64,000 nucleotides of DNA. It comes from Paraspadella gotoi. Its lineage: Eukaryota; Chaetognatha. The DNA lies in assembly GCA_051294375.1 (NCBI GenBank), contig CM119266.1:22546680-22610679 (forward strand). Direction: 5' to 3'. Under the pieces are notes generated by a model. The model had not been told where the DNA came from. It searched no databases and saw only the letters and a program-made list of their open reading frames with translations. Of the stretch, positions 36,529-49,489 are shown one piece after another. Made by a program: the position numbers and the translations under genes. The first letter of the stretch is position 1. Each line of letters opens with the position of its first letter.

Positions 36529-36896
36529 AAAAGATCGGATCGCCGCTCACAAATTGCGCTTTTATGAATTTTTTATTTTAATCCACTTTTGCTCCCCCTT
36601 CCGTCGCAACGGGAGGCTGGAGTTTTGGTCGCAAAATGAGGGAGGAGAGAAAGAGAGTTTTGAGAATAGAACGAGATGTGAAAATCATCACCTCACATGC
36701 TGTTACCTCATATAACGTATTTGTTGTACCATTTTCGTTCATCTTAGGTGATTTTTGGTTAAATTAACACATATTTGAATCACAAAAACCTTAATATTGC
36801 CATTTTACTTCCACAAATTCCTTAATTGAACTAAATTAAATTACAAAAAACTATCCCACAGTGCAGACAAAAAAAATTGCCAGTCAAATGGGACAC

Positions 36897-36938
36897 CAAC
36901 TCGGCCGCCAACTCGGCCGCCAACTCGGCCGCCAACAC
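36897..36938. repeat. 12-bp tandem repeat
   Basis: CAACTCGGCCGC occurs three times in succession with a degenerate fourth. As coding it would read NSAA repeats in a frame that soon enters a CT tract and a 501-N gap. Confidence 0.8.
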
Positions 36939-37076
36939 CGCCGTCGACTGCATCGCCGCCGCAAGATCCTCCCGGTTCCGACGCTTTGATATGATCCTCT
37001 GCTGCCACAAGGATTTCCCTTCTCTATTTTTATCCGCACAACCATCGGACAGATTCTCTCTCTCTCTCTCTCTCTC

Positions 37077-37577
37077 NNNNNNNNNNNNNNNNNNNNNNNN
37101 NNNNNNNNNNNNNNNNNNNNNNNNNNNNNNNNNNNNNNNNNNNNNNNNNNNNNNNNNNNNNNNNNNNNNNNNNNNNNNNNNNNNNNNNNNNNNNNNNNNN
37201 NNNNNNNNNNNNNNNNNNNNNNNNNNNNNNNNNNNNNNNNNNNNNNNNNNNNNNNNNNNNNNNNNNNNNNNNNNNNNNNNNNNNNNNNNNNNNNNNNNNN
37301 NNNNNNNNNNNNNNNNNNNNNNNNNNNNNNNNNNNNNNNNNNNNNNNNNNNNNNNNNNNNNNNNNNNNNNNNNNNNNNNNNNNNNNNNNNNNNNNNNNNN
37401 NNNNNNNNNNNNNNNNNNNNNNNNNNNNNNNNNNNNNNNNNNNNNNNNNNNNNNNNNNNNNNNNNNNNNNNNNNNNNNNNNNNNNNNNNNNNNNNNNNNN
37501 NNNNNNNNNNNNNNNNNNNNNNNNNNNNNNNNNNNNNNNNNNNNNNNNNNNNNNNNNNNNNNNNNNNNNNNNNNNNN
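37077..37577. other. Assembly gap, 501 N
   Basis: Flanked by (CT)n on the left and (GA)n on the right. Confidence 0.98.
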
Positions 37578-37590
37578 AAAGAGAGAGAAA

Positions 37591-37636
<46 letters not shown>

Positions 37637-38023
37637 AAGCGACAACTAGCTAAGCCTAAGGCGTGCAGACAAAAGTTCAGGACGTTATACGTTATAAAAA
37701 ACGTAGAAAGTACATTGTCATCTTCTTTTATTTACACCCTCCTAAAGAAAAAAATGGAAATTAGGGGCCACCTTTGAGAGTCAAAAGGAGAGAGAGAAAG
37801 AGAAGAGAGAGAGAGAGAGAGAGTGAGAGACTCTCTCTCTTCTTTCCTTTCACACTTTCTTCTCGCGATATGTTTTCTTTCTCTTTTTTTACTCTCAATT
37901 TTTAATGCGTTTTCTTTTTCTTTTTTAATTCCCGCTTTTAATTCGCGTCTGAAAAGAGGCGCTTGTCAATGCGTCGTTAACAATTCCTTTTCGAAGAAGA
38001 CGAGGCGTTAATTTGCATATTCG

Positions 38024-38025
<2 letters not shown>

Positions 38026-38120
<95 letters not shown>
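38026..38120. repeat. (GA)n microsatellite
   Basis: About 47 uninterrupted GA units, immediately 3' of an ATTTGCATAT octamer at 38011-38020. Confidence 0.97.
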
Positions 38121-38122
<2 letters not shown>

Positions 38123-38445
38123 TGAGCGAGGGAGTCAAGATAGAATGACTCCCTCTCTCTCTTTCTAGCTCCTCCCCTCCCGCTCCTCCCTTTCTACTCT
38201 TAGACCATCGTCTATGATGCTGCAAATCCGACGCCGCATATGCCGCATTTGCCGCATCTGCCGCATCTTTGTTGTTGCCTCTGCCGCGACCCCTCCCCGG
38301 CTACGGCCGCCCCAGAAGGCTACATGAAAAAAAAGACTCGGACCCTTTTATATCTTCTATTTTTTTTCTTTCGCACTTTTCTCTATATTTTTCTTTCTCT
38401 TTATCAAGTTTGTTTTCTTATTCTGTTTTTTTTTCGCACTTTATG

Positions 38446-38451
38446 TCTTTT

Positions 38452-38535
<84 letters not shown>

Positions 38536-38560
38536 TCGTTCTTTCTTTCTTTCTTTCCCT
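38446..38560. repeat. (TTTC)n tetranucleotide microsatellite
   Basis: About 25 TTTC units with a single GTTC variant. Confidence 0.95.
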
Positions 38561-40321
38561 TTTTCCCTTCTTCTGTCTCTCTCTCTTCCTCTCTCCTATT
38601 TTCTTCTCCTTCCCATTCATCCCTTCTTTCCAACTCCTTTTTTTTTTGTGCCATCTCTCGGTGCATTTTCGACCCTCTGTCGATTCGCATGAGTCACGAT
38701 TTGAAAAGAAGATCGAATCATCGTCGTCGTCGTCTTCGTCGTCGTCGTCATCGTCGTCCTCGGACGCCTCGGAATGGATCCTCAATTAAAAACGAATAAA
38801 AATTAAAGGATTCGACAAAAACGGAGATTGTTTACGACGGCGACGACGACGACTGCCTCTTCGATCCCCGAGAGTCAACTCCCTTGTTTAACGAGCGAAT
38901 GGATGATGGGATGGCGACGGGTTTCGCCAAAAAGTTGTAAAACTATTTAAAATCCCCCGCGCGAGGAAAGCGACGCCTCGCGGTGACAAATGGACGAATT
39001 TCGCGGCGAGATTTGAGCGGGGGGAGGGGGGCGATTAGATGGAGGATCTTCTTAGGAGATCGCTTTACTATGGTCGGTTATTTTCGAATCGAAACTCGTT
39101 GTTTGTAAACAAATAAACTTTATTTTCTCTTCAATCTTAAAAACGCCACGAAAAGAAAGTCTGATCACAAGGTTGATCGAATAAAAGGGGGTAGGAACGG
39201 TTAATGTTATTACTATAAGACGCAACGAATAAAAATACTTTTTGTTCTTATTAGAAAAAAATATGAATTTACGGATTCTGTCTTAGTTTGAAGACCGATT
39301 CAACTTAAAAATAACTACTAACGATATTTTCTTAACGCGGGCAATTAACTTTTTCTTGTTTTTAGTTTTCCTATCAAGAGTTGCGTTCATTCTCAGAGTT
39401 TCCATTCTTCAAAGAAACAATTTCTTCAACTCATTGACGACGCATTACATCGATATCAACATTTACATTTAAATTTACATCCTCAGATATTTATTCTCGA
39501 TTCCACAACAACCAAACGAACACCAACGACGCCGACTCCATCGAATCTAATTAGTTTCATCGACGCAGAAAGGCGGGCAGCCCGACAGCCCGGATAAAAG
39601 CGGGCGGCCGACGAAAAAACGAGACCGACCGACGAAAAGCGGCCGACGAAAGGTTATCGTTCCATCTCGCCTGATTATAAGTCGACGAGAGAGATTGCGA
39701 TGAGAATCTGAATCCTTTGTTCCCTGGGGATTTTCTCCGATGAGCGGCGGATCTGTATATCTGTATCCGGTCGGGGCCTCGGACATTGTGTCTGAGAAAA
39801 TAGTTTCTAATATTTCTTTTTCCATCGTTTCAAGTCTCGAACATTCGGCGAAATTTTGGCGATTAATGGCTTTTCTATTGTTAATTTTATTGACATTTGT
39901 AAATTATTTTATTGTTAATCTAAGGTGAACTTCATTTAACTATATCGTTGTGTATCAATATCACCTATTTTCTCATCAACACGTATAGTTCTTTGCTGCG
40001 TCATGTACACATCTCAATTGATTTTTATTGGCGCATCTCTCACTTCATTCAGCTCATCCTCATCCCCACATCTTTCCCAAGCTGATCAAACGTCTACATA
40101 TCTGTCCCCAGCGCGACGAAGCGGATCCACGACGTGACCCAAAAACGCTTCGGTGATTCGATGTCATTTTTGAGTCAGTTTCTACTTTCGAGCGAAAGGA
40201 GAAAAGGAGGAAGAATATGGAGAAGAAAAAACCAGTCCTGTTCCACGTCGGGAGGCCGTTTCAATTTCGAAACCTTGTTCTTTTGTTGAATTTGTTTGGT
40301 TCTTTTTAAACTTTTAGTAGA

Positions 40322-40474
40322 TAAGAAACAATGTGTCTTATTCCTCACCCCATTACGATGAAAGCAACCGACGAAAAGGAGCTCTTGAGCCAAAGTCCCA
40401 GAGGACTCGTCCTCATGAATTTGGGAGACTAAATTGCATACGATTAAATTGGAAACCGGGACCAAAGATAGGCA
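40322..40474 (+). CDS. Possible internal exon of an unrecognised gene
   Basis: A long pyrimidine tract ends TTTTAGTAG. From about 40325 a frame reads NVSYSSPHYDESNRRKG through RLNWKPGPKIGK to a good donor GGCAAG|GTAAAG at 40475. A further acceptor (GTCTAG at 40575-40580) could continue it in phase as WQEIFAERGRNYS to a stop near 40669. Upstream, CCCCAG at 40106-40111 precedes ATKRIHDVTQKRFGDSM. The complementary strand also offers a neat exon, SQIHEDESSGTLAQELL, bounded by TTTAG and GTGAGG, so the strand is unsettled and both may be chance. Confidence 0.25.
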
Positions 40475-40917
40475 AGGTAAAGAGTAGGTTTACAAGTTGG
40501 GTTTCTCAAAAGTTTGAATTTGAGTTTTAATGAGAGAGAGAGAGAGAGAGAGAGAGTCAAAGGATCTCGGAAATGTCTAGTGGCAAGAGATCTTCGCTGA
40601 GAGAGGCAGAAATTACAGCTTATGCAGCCGTAGATTGCGAGTGAAATGGATAAGTCGTCAAAAGTGAGTTGATGAGTTCGCTATTTTCGAACATTCGCTA
40701 ATATAAATAAGTAAATTAACGTGATTCCTTCCTTCTCGATTCTAGAATATATCTGAATGACCAATTATAAACTCAAATTATAGACAGGCGAAATTTGAAA
40801 TAATGTTGGTGAAATTTAATCAAAGAATTTTAAGAGTCGCGTCAATGACGTCACGAAGGCAAAGAGACGCGAAACTTGGATGGTTCGTCCTTGAAAAATT
40901 TGGAAAGGGTTAGGCAT

Positions 40918-41235
40918 NNNNNNNNNNNNNNNNNNNNNNNNNNNNNNNNNNNNNNNNNNNNNNNNNNNNNNNNNNNNNNNNNNNNNNNNNNNNNNNNNNN
41001 NNNNNNNNNNNNNNNNNNNNNNNNNNNNNNNNNNNNNNNNNNNNNNNNNNNNNNNNNNNNNNNNNNNNNNNNNNNNNNNNNNNNNNNNNNNNNNNNNNNN
41101 NNNNNNNNNNNNNNNNNNNNNNNNNNNNNNNNNNNNNNNNNNNNNNNNNNNNNNNNNNNNNNNNNNNNNNNNNNNNNNNNNNNNNNNNNNNNNNNNNNNN
41201 NNNNNNNNNNNNNNNNNNNNNNNNNNNNNNNNNNN
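40918..41235. other. Assembly gap, 318 N
   Basis: Right flank is a GAAA/AAGA purine tract. Confidence 0.98.
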
Positions 41236-41633
41236 AATAGAAAAAAGAAAGAAAGAAAAAATGAACGAAGAAAGAAAAGTGAGGAAGAAAAGAAAATGGG
41301 CGTGGAGAGAGTGACGTCGGACCTGGCGAATTCCTGATTCAGCAACGCCAAGGAACGTCACTTCTTATCAAATATCAAATTACGCTCTCTCTCTTTCTTT
41401 CTCTCTATCTCTGTCTCTTTATCCCTCTCTCTCTCTCTTTTTCTGTCTCTTTATTCCTCTATATGTTTCTCTCATTTTTTTCCCTTCTTTCTCTCTCGTC
41501 TCTGTCTCTGTCTTTTTCAAACGAAATTTTAAAAAAAATGTTCCAATCTTTATTCATGCAGTCCTCGCTTCGGTTCTCTGACCCATCGACAGCTACGAGG
41601 ACAGCAACCAAAACGATAAAAACATAAGAGAGA

Positions 41634-41895
41634 NNNNNNNNNNNNNNNNNNNNNNNNNNNNNNNNNNNNNNNNNNNNNNNNNNNNNNNNNNNNNNNNNNN
41701 NNNNNNNNNNNNNNNNNNNNNNNNNNNNNNNNNNNNNNNNNNNNNNNNNNNNNNNNNNNNNNNNNNNNNNNNNNNNNNNNNNNNNNNNNNNNNNNNNNNN
41801 NNNNNNNNNNNNNNNNNNNNNNNNNNNNNNNNNNNNNNNNNNNNNNNNNNNNNNNNNNNNNNNNNNNNNNNNNNNNNNNNNNNNNNNNNNNNNNN
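41634..41895. other. Assembly gap, 262 N
   Basis: Left flank AGAGAGA, right flank TTTCTCTC. Confidence 0.98.
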
Positions 41896-42136
41896 TTTCT
41901 CTCTTCTTCAGCTTTGTTTCAATCAGAAAATGCAGTTACGCCTTCGGGTCATTCCTGGAACACAGCTCCGCCGCTGACGTCGTCGTCGTTGTCGTCGTCG
42001 TCGTCGTCGCCGTCGTCGCGTCCTCCGCCGTCACCCCGGCACGTCAACGCCGAGTTGAAATTGATTAATGACCGCAACGGACGGACTGGCGTCTTTGCAA
42101 GTATTTGCTGACTACCCTAACCGCGGGGGCGAAGGA

Positions 42137-42138
<2 letters not shown>

Positions 42139-42197
<59 letters not shown>
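42139..42197. repeat. (GA)n microsatellite
   Basis: About 29 GA units in otherwise unique sequence. Confidence 0.95.
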
Positions 42198-43080
42198 GAA
42201 ATTCGTCAATTCCGGTTTCGGGGAGACTGTCGGATACGATAAACGATAAGAAAGAATTTAAAATTAAAAAAAAAAATTAAAAAATAAAAATTAAATACCA
42301 ATAAAGCAAAATGTTTTTTAACTTTAAGCATGCATTTCATTTGCGTATAGAGCAAAAAGAGTTATAAAGGTGACTTTGCATAAAATTTCACTTATTTTAA
42401 TTATAGTAATCCTAAACATTTTTATTTTTTGTAATTTTAGCTATGAAAAGTATTTTACTGTACAAATAAAAATCGTGTCTCCTTCCTTGCTTTGCTTTAT
42501 TGGCTCTTTCTCCCTCCCTCTCTCTCTCCTCTCTTTCTTCTCTCCTCCTCTTCTCTCTCTCTCTCTCTCTCTCTTGAAGGGGAAAACGTAGATATTGATT
42601 TATATTTTTTTTCATGGGCCGCCGGTTGCGGGGGAAAATGATTCGGTCATGAAACGACAGAGAGAGAGACGTCGAGAAAGAGAGAGAGACGGAGAGGTGG
42701 AAATGGATGAAAAAGAAAAGGTTAAAAACATAATATAGAATTTGGGAAGAATATTAAAAGCTTCTTTTAAAAGACAAACTGAATTAAGATGTGAATGAGA
42801 ACGTTAGGTCTCTGAACAATGTTTGTAATGCAAATAAAAATAATATCTGTTGAAGAATAAATAATTAAATAATGAATTAATTGATTAAGAAATTAATTGA
42901 TGAATTTAATTTAATTTTACGAATTCATTTATTTATGTTTTATTTATTTATTTACTTATATATTGAGTATTAGGCCAATAAACAAAAATAATCAAAGAGG
43001 GAGAGAAGCCCTCGGTTGAGAGACCATCTCCAAGCACAGAGTCCCGAATCAAACGCGGTTCCATCTCCGTCTCTTTTCTC

Positions 43081-43184
43081 ATTGGTCCAACGAGTTTCGA
43101 CAATCACGTGATCTATTTTCGACCAATGGGAGGCCGGAGTTTCATCCATTGGATTCCGACCCGAGAGCTGCGATGATGACCAAT
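43081..43184. promoter_or_regulatory. CCAAT cluster with a CACGTG E-box
   Basis: ATTGG at 43081 and 43148, CCAAT at 43123 and 43180, and TCACGTGA around 43104-43111. The last two CCAAT-type sites are 32 bp apart. Confidence 0.45.
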
Positions 43185-43449
43185 TCGATGGCATCAAAGA
43201 TTTTTTTTTTTGGCCAAATATGGAGATCGGCGAAAATTTTTGCCAATTGAAGGGCGTGCCTCCACATCCGGCGCAGAGGGGGGGAGTTAGGAAAGGATGA
43301 GGAGAGGGGGGAGGAAAGGAAAGTGGAGGAAAGGAAAGGGAGAAGAGTTAAATTCGTGGTGAAGGTGGAGGAAGAAGGACGGAGCATATGGGAACATCAT
43401 GAACAAGGTCATATGAATACCAGAGTGAAATTCGTAAATGCCAGGACTA

Positions 43450-43608
<159 letters not shown>

Positions 43609-44253
43609 AACAATAGCGTCGTAAATACAGATAATGCGGTTGTAAAAAAGGGAGTAAATGTTCATCCGGAGAGAAGACGTCAGTGGAAGAGGAAAATTTG
43701 AAGAAATGGTTATTGATTATTGGCCTGACTAGAGGTTAGGGCTGAGATGGTGGAGGGATGAAGGAAAGAATGAATTAAGGAAAGAATGGGAATAGGGAAG
43801 GGGATGGAGAGAGGGAAGTCAGGATGAAGGGAGGGAAAGTGTGAGAAGGAAAAAACAAAAGAAAAAAAGAAGAAAAGTAGAAAAGAAGAAAAGAAGAGAG
43901 AAGTTGGAAGGGAATGAGGAATAAGAAAAAGAGCGAAAATGGAGAATAAAAAAGGAAGAAAAGAGAAAAATGGCGAATAGAAACAAAATGGAGAAAATAG
44001 CGAATGGAAGAAAATGGATAAAAAGGGGAAATGGCGAATGGAAAAAAGGGTAAATGGCGAATGGAAAAAAGGGAAAAAATGGCGAATGGTTATAAAGGGA
44101 GGAAAATGAGGATAGGAAAAAAATGGGAAAAATGGGAAAGCAAAGCCCAGGGAGCAGGATGGGGAGGAAGCGGAGCTCGAGTCTTGTTAACTAAATTGTT
44201 CGCGTCAGACAAAGAGATGGATGGGGCGAAAGAAGCTGGCGACATCCGGGGAA

Positions 44254-44415
44254 GGAAAAGGTGGAAGAGGCCGACAGGGAAGAAGGGCATGGCATGGGAA
44301 GGGAAGGAAGGAAAAGGTGGAAGAGGCCGAGAGGGAAGAAGGGCGTGGCATGGGAAGGGAATGAAGGAAAAGGTGGAAGAGGCCGACAAGGAAGAAGGGC
44401 ATGGCATGGGGAGGG
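44254..44415. repeat. 56-bp minisatellite, about three units
   Basis: The word GGAAAAGG recurs at 44254, 44310 and 44366, exactly 56 bp apart, and the units share GGAAGAAGGGC and TGGCATGGG. Since 56 is not a multiple of three, the open frame across it changes frame each unit, which argues against coding. An imperfect AATGGCGAATGG repeat precedes it (about 43960-44095). Confidence 0.9.
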
Positions 44416-44877
44416 TTGGAGGGTAACGGGACATGGGAGAGTGGGAAGGAAAGGTGGATTAAGTTGGCAGGGACAGGGAAGGGACATGGGAGGGAAAAAA
44501 AGAAAAGGTAAGGACAATTGGGACAAATGGGCGACGTGGAAGGAAAGGATGTAATTTGAAATGCTTGGAATAAATGTAATCGAAATTTGGCAATACGAAA
44601 AAAATCTTAAGATGTTTTTTATTAATAATTTTACTTCGCCTTTTAAACATTTTTTTAAAAGATTTATTCTATTTTTAATTCGAGAAGGAGAGAAACGAGA
44701 TTCTGTCGTGTAGGAGAAATTAGAAATAGGAGAAGGCAATTCTGAAGCTCAGGAAAAGTAGAGACACTAACGCGGGAGATGAACGGATAGAGGAGCTGAA
44801 AGGGGGATCCAAGTTGGGACCATGGGGAAAAAAGAGAGGCGAAAAATTAGATATCAAAAAGAGAAAAAATATAAACA

Positions 44878-44971
44878 AACAAACAAATAAATAAATAAAT
44901 AAATAAAAAATAAATAAATATAATAAAATAAATAAATAAATAATAATAAAAAAGAAAGATGAAAGAAGAAG

Positions 44972-45045
<74 letters not shown>

Positions 45046-45056
45046 AGGAAGAAAGA
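44878..45056. repeat. (AAAT)n then (GAAA)n microsatellites
   Basis: AAAT units with decay at 44878-44945 and GAAA units at 44966-45056. Confidence 0.92.
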
Positions 45057-45633
45057 TAAATTCCTCAGTATAACTGGACCGAGTTTACGCGGCGAAAAAA
45101 CTGACACCTTTGTCCTCAGCCACTTAAAGAGAGACTCTCTTTGTTTTCGAGCGAAACTGAATTAATCTTCGACTGAACAGGACGGCCAAGTTTCTCGTTA
45201 CTTAATTAAAGTCGGTTTCCTGTCGGCATCGCTGTATAAATCGAGCCGAGAAATATATTTTCGTCGCGTCGTTACAGTAAATCTAGCAAAATTAATTTCG
45301 ACGCCTCTGATCAGATTACATGTTCGTTTTCATAAAAATTGTTTTAACAAAAATTGAGTATAATTGAATATAATTAAAATGGCCCTGCCAAAAAGGAAAA
45401 AAGAAACAGTATCCTAGAAAGTCTTTCATAAACCCGATTAAAAGCGATTTATAGCGATGAAGAGCGAATGAAAAAGCGATTCAATACGATCTTCGCATCT
45501 CACGCTTCGATCATTATCGCGCTCTCGAATTCTTAAAAAGTTGTACAATTAAGGAAGAACCCTTCCCTTCCCTGACTTTCTCAATCTCTCTCTCTCTCTC
45601 TCTCTCCTTCTCTTCCTCTCTCCTCCTCTCCTC

Positions 45634-45664
<31 letters not shown>

Positions 45665-45687
45665 TCCCCTTTTTCACCGTCTTCTTT

Positions 45688-46310
45688 NNNNNNNNNNNNN
45701 NNNNNNNNNNNNNNNNNNNNNNNNNNNNNNNNNNNNNNNNNNNNNNNNNNNNNNNNNNNNNNNNNNNNNNNNNNNNNNNNNNNNNNNNNNNNNNNNNNNN
45801 NNNNNNNNNNNNNNNNNNNNNNNNNNNNNNNNNNNNNNNNNNNNNNNNNNNNNNNNNNNNNNNNNNNNNNNNNNNNNNNNNNNNNNNNNNNNNNNNNNNN
45901 NNNNNNNNNNNNNNNNNNNNNNNNNNNNNNNNNNNNNNNNNNNNNNNNNNNNNNNNNNNNNNNNNNNNNNNNNNNNNNNNNNNNNNNNNNNNNAGTCATC
46001 GGAAAGTTATTTTATAAAACAATTACAAAAAATATATATTGTAGAAAAACGAAAAAATCTTTGCTCGCTTCGACCTGTTTGGTAACAGATTCGACCAATA
46101 AGGTGAGCAATCAGAAAGTGAGAGNNNNNNNNNNNNNNNNNNNNNNNNNNNNNNNNNNNNNNNNNNNNNNNNNNNNNNNNNNNNNNNNNNNNNNNNNNNN
46201 NNNNNNNNNNNNNNNNNNNNNNNNNNNNNNNNNNNNNNNNNNNNNNNNNNNNNNNNNNNNNNNNNNNNNNNNNNNNNNNNNNNNNNNNNNNNNNNNNNNN
46301 NNNNNNNNNN
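45688..46310. other. Two assembly gaps, 306 N and 186 N
   Basis: 45688-45993 and 46125-46310. The first follows a CT tract; the sequence between is unique. Confidence 0.98.
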
Positions 46311-48184
46311 TTTTTTCCCCTTTTTTCTTCATCTTTTCCTCGACGATTCGATTCATAATGAAGATTTATCGGTCTGCAATTGAATCTTAACAGCTGCTTT
46401 CGCGCACAATCTTCTGGGATGGCTTCATTATTTCTCTCTCCCTCTCCATTTGTTTCTTTTCTCTCTCTCTCTCTCATCTACTCAGTTCTCCATCTCTCTC
46501 ATCTCTCTTCCTCCTCTCTATCTACTTCTCTCGTCTCATCTCTCTCTCTCTGCTCTCTCTCTCCTCTTGTCTACTCTCCTTCTGAGCTGTTCGCTTCGAG
46601 ACCACCGGACGTCTTTACTGGTCATCCTGGTGCCATCCATCATCGGATCGTCGTTACGTACCCGTCGTCGCCTTCCCTATCGTGAAAAACGCTATATATG
46701 GTGTACGATGAGACGATGATGCCGTGTTGCAGCGCGGAAAGCTTTTCACACCTTTCGAGGGCCCTCTCCTCATCTCTCATCCTCTCCTCTCTCTCTTCTC
46801 TCTCTCTCATCTCTTCTCTCATCTCTTTCGCCTGTCGCTCCCCCGCTCCCTCGTTCTCTCTCATCGTTTTATAATCACAGCGAAATGTAATTTTCTTAGA
46901 AAAAAAAATTAAAGAGAGAAAAACGAAAAACAGAAAAAGAGTTCCGGTTAATAAGGATGACAAAGAGCGTTTGCGATCGCCACTTGAAACAGACAAGAAC
47001 AACCCCCATATTTCAGTGTGAACTGTAGAGTATACTCATTGCTCAAGTCACGGACGATTAAGATTTTTTTTAGATTGCATCACTGCCCGTGCCTGCACAT
47101 GCAAATCGATTTTAAGATTTACATAGCCAATTTTGCGAATCGGACTTGGAACTTGTCTAACTCGAATTGTAAATTCATTTTATTTCTTGTTGGTATAAGT
47201 AATTAAAAGGTAAAATCAAAATTTATGGTAAAAACTTCCGCTCTAATTGAAATTTTCTCTGATGGCGACGGTCGTTTCTTACGTCAATGACGTACATTAT
47301 CATATCTGTCATCCGAAAGCGAGAAAATTAATGATCAAACATATAACTGTCTGAGTTTCGTTATGATAATGACAATAGGAAAAGTTCTTCTACAGCGAAA
47401 CGAAGCGACTCGGGTTCGTATTCGTTGTGTCGGTCGGTCGGTCGGTCGATATAAGAATTTGTAATGAATCGTGATCAACGTTTAAATACAAAAAGACTTA
47501 CCTTAATTGCACATCGTTAAGAAGATTACGATGATGACGCGACGAGGCTAATTTTCCTCCAGATATTTTGATCGTTGTTATTCGTTAAAAGAAATATATT
47601 TTTTTCTTTTTTTTTTCTTTTTATTTTTTTTCCTCCACGAGGGTTTTTATACGTTTTATTAGTAATTGTTTTTATAGCGAAAATTTCCGATTTTAGCGAC
47701 GAAGAAAGTCTTAACGTTGTAGAGGGAATTTCGTTTTAACCAAATTCGTATAAATCAGGTTTCGTCCTTCGTTTGTTTCTAAAATCGACGAAAGATTTTC
47801 AGGTCGCGCCGAAGAGAAATATTCGTTACTTTGTTCCACGCGGAATTTTGTTTCCTTTTGATTTATCACGAATTTCAAATCTTTTCTTTCTTTCCTAAAC
47901 TTTGAAGCTTTTTTTCTTCTGAAGCGTCTTCAATCCGAGGACCTGAGCGGAATTTAAAAAAAAAATAGCAAAGATAATAAATTGCTGGTTATATATTTTA
48001 CGCTCGAAGCAAATTAGCTAATGTTTATGACCCAATAAAAAAGCAGTTTAAAACAACGTAAGAAAAAAACCGATTTGCGAAATTAATAATTGACGAGGGA
48101 CCGAATCGGAATATAAATCAATCAATTACAAATCGGGACGAACAGACAACACGACATCGAGAATGACGTTGAGAATGACAACCA

Positions 48185-48196
48185 GATTGACGACGT

Positions 48197-48229
<33 letters not shown>

Positions 48230-48355
48230 CTCAATCTCCCGCCAAATAGCGCCGATCTGACCCACCGGTGGATTTTCGGGTCGCGACGACCCGGTTCTTC
48301 ATACTCCCCGCTGTTTATGATTTTGTTTTGACATTTTTAAAAATTCGCATCATTT

Positions 48356-48388
<33 letters not shown>

Positions 48389-48392
48389 TTGC
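48185..48392. repeat. Inverted (GAC)n and (GTC)n arms
   Basis: (GAC)n at 48185-48230 faces (GTC)n at 48357-48392, complementary arms with a 125-bp spacer that itself contains the palindrome-like CGGGTCGCGACGACCCGG. Confidence 0.85.
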
Positions 48393-48465
48393 ATCGTCAT
48401 CGTCATCGTTATCAATTGGCGGGCAACAAATAAGCCCTCGAAAAACTTCTCGTCTATTGTCTTAA

Positions 48466-48469
<4 letters not shown>

Positions 48470-48508
<39 letters not shown>

Positions 48509-48510
48509 CT

Positions 48511-48563
<53 letters not shown>
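48470..48563. repeat. (CT)n microsatellite
   Basis: CT dinucleotides with CTTCTCATCC interruptions. Confidence 0.93.
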
Positions 48564-48564
<1 letters not shown>

Positions 48565-49453
48565 CGACAGGAATGACCGTTATCTTCTTTATATTTTTCT
48601 CGGATTTTTTCTTTCTTCTTCTTTTTCTCCTTCATCCTTCTCCTCTTCCTCCTCTTCCTCCTCCCAGGGTTTGACAAATGGTGATTCCATGACGGGGCAA
48701 AGGCTCTGGATTCGCCGCCGACAAAGCCATGACTTTTTGTTTTTGTTCGTCGGCCGCCCTTGATGACGACGACGATAACGACGACGACGATAGCGACGAC
48801 GACGATGATCAAAAAGCGAAAGGAGTTTTGTCCGAATCGTTTCCTCATTAATCGTAATCACGCGCGCCGGAGAATATGGACTCTCTCGAGAAAAGTCTCC
48901 GCGCGTTTCATTCCAGTTTCTTCATGGATTCATTGAAAAAAATGAAAAAAATGTTTTATATATGTCGCTGTCGTCGTTGTAATCGTCTGTTATATTTCTT
49001 AAGGAGTAAAAAAGTTTTCCCGCGAAAATGTTGATCCAAATCACAATTGGTTGAGGATTCCAAAGATTGCTTCGACTCTTTGGCTTTTATCAAATATGTA
49101 TTAATTGAATATTATTTTAACTAATTAGGTATATATATCAAAGTTAATCTAAGGTAAACTTTGATTTTTCTTAATTTTTTCTCTCATTTTCTCTTTTTTC
49201 TTCATCCTTTATATTTCAATTTTTAAGATAAAAGACGCAGATACTTAAGAGATATTGATCAAAACGTCCTTGATATAACTTCATAAAAAAAATCTAAAGT
49301 GACTTTGGTCGCGCCCGCCCCGCCGTTCACCGCCACTTCCGTCGAACCCCCGATCCGTGGCGAGGCGCGTCAATGATTAATGGTGGAGTTAAATGATGTG
49401 AAGAGACTTAAGTACAAAACCGCCGGCCGTTGAAACGCCGCCCGAAGAGAGAG

Positions 49454-49489
<36 letters not shown>

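Larger units (their letters stand above)
35525..40111. other. Intergenic with gaps and microsatellites
   Basis: A frame from 36187 (LDEQIEKTLRSKNVRR) looks protein-like but is short and runs into a gap. CCGCATTTG-type 9-bp repeats lie at 38234-38268. No gene supported. Confidence 0.4.

Noticed and set aside
36877-37653. 258-codon frame with NSAA repeats
   Set aside because: Three quarters is gap sequence; the start is a 12-bp tandem repeat and the end is a GA tract.
44031-44426. 131-codon Lys/Gly-rich frame
   Set aside because: Crosses a 56-bp repeat that is not a multiple of three; successive units are read in different frames.
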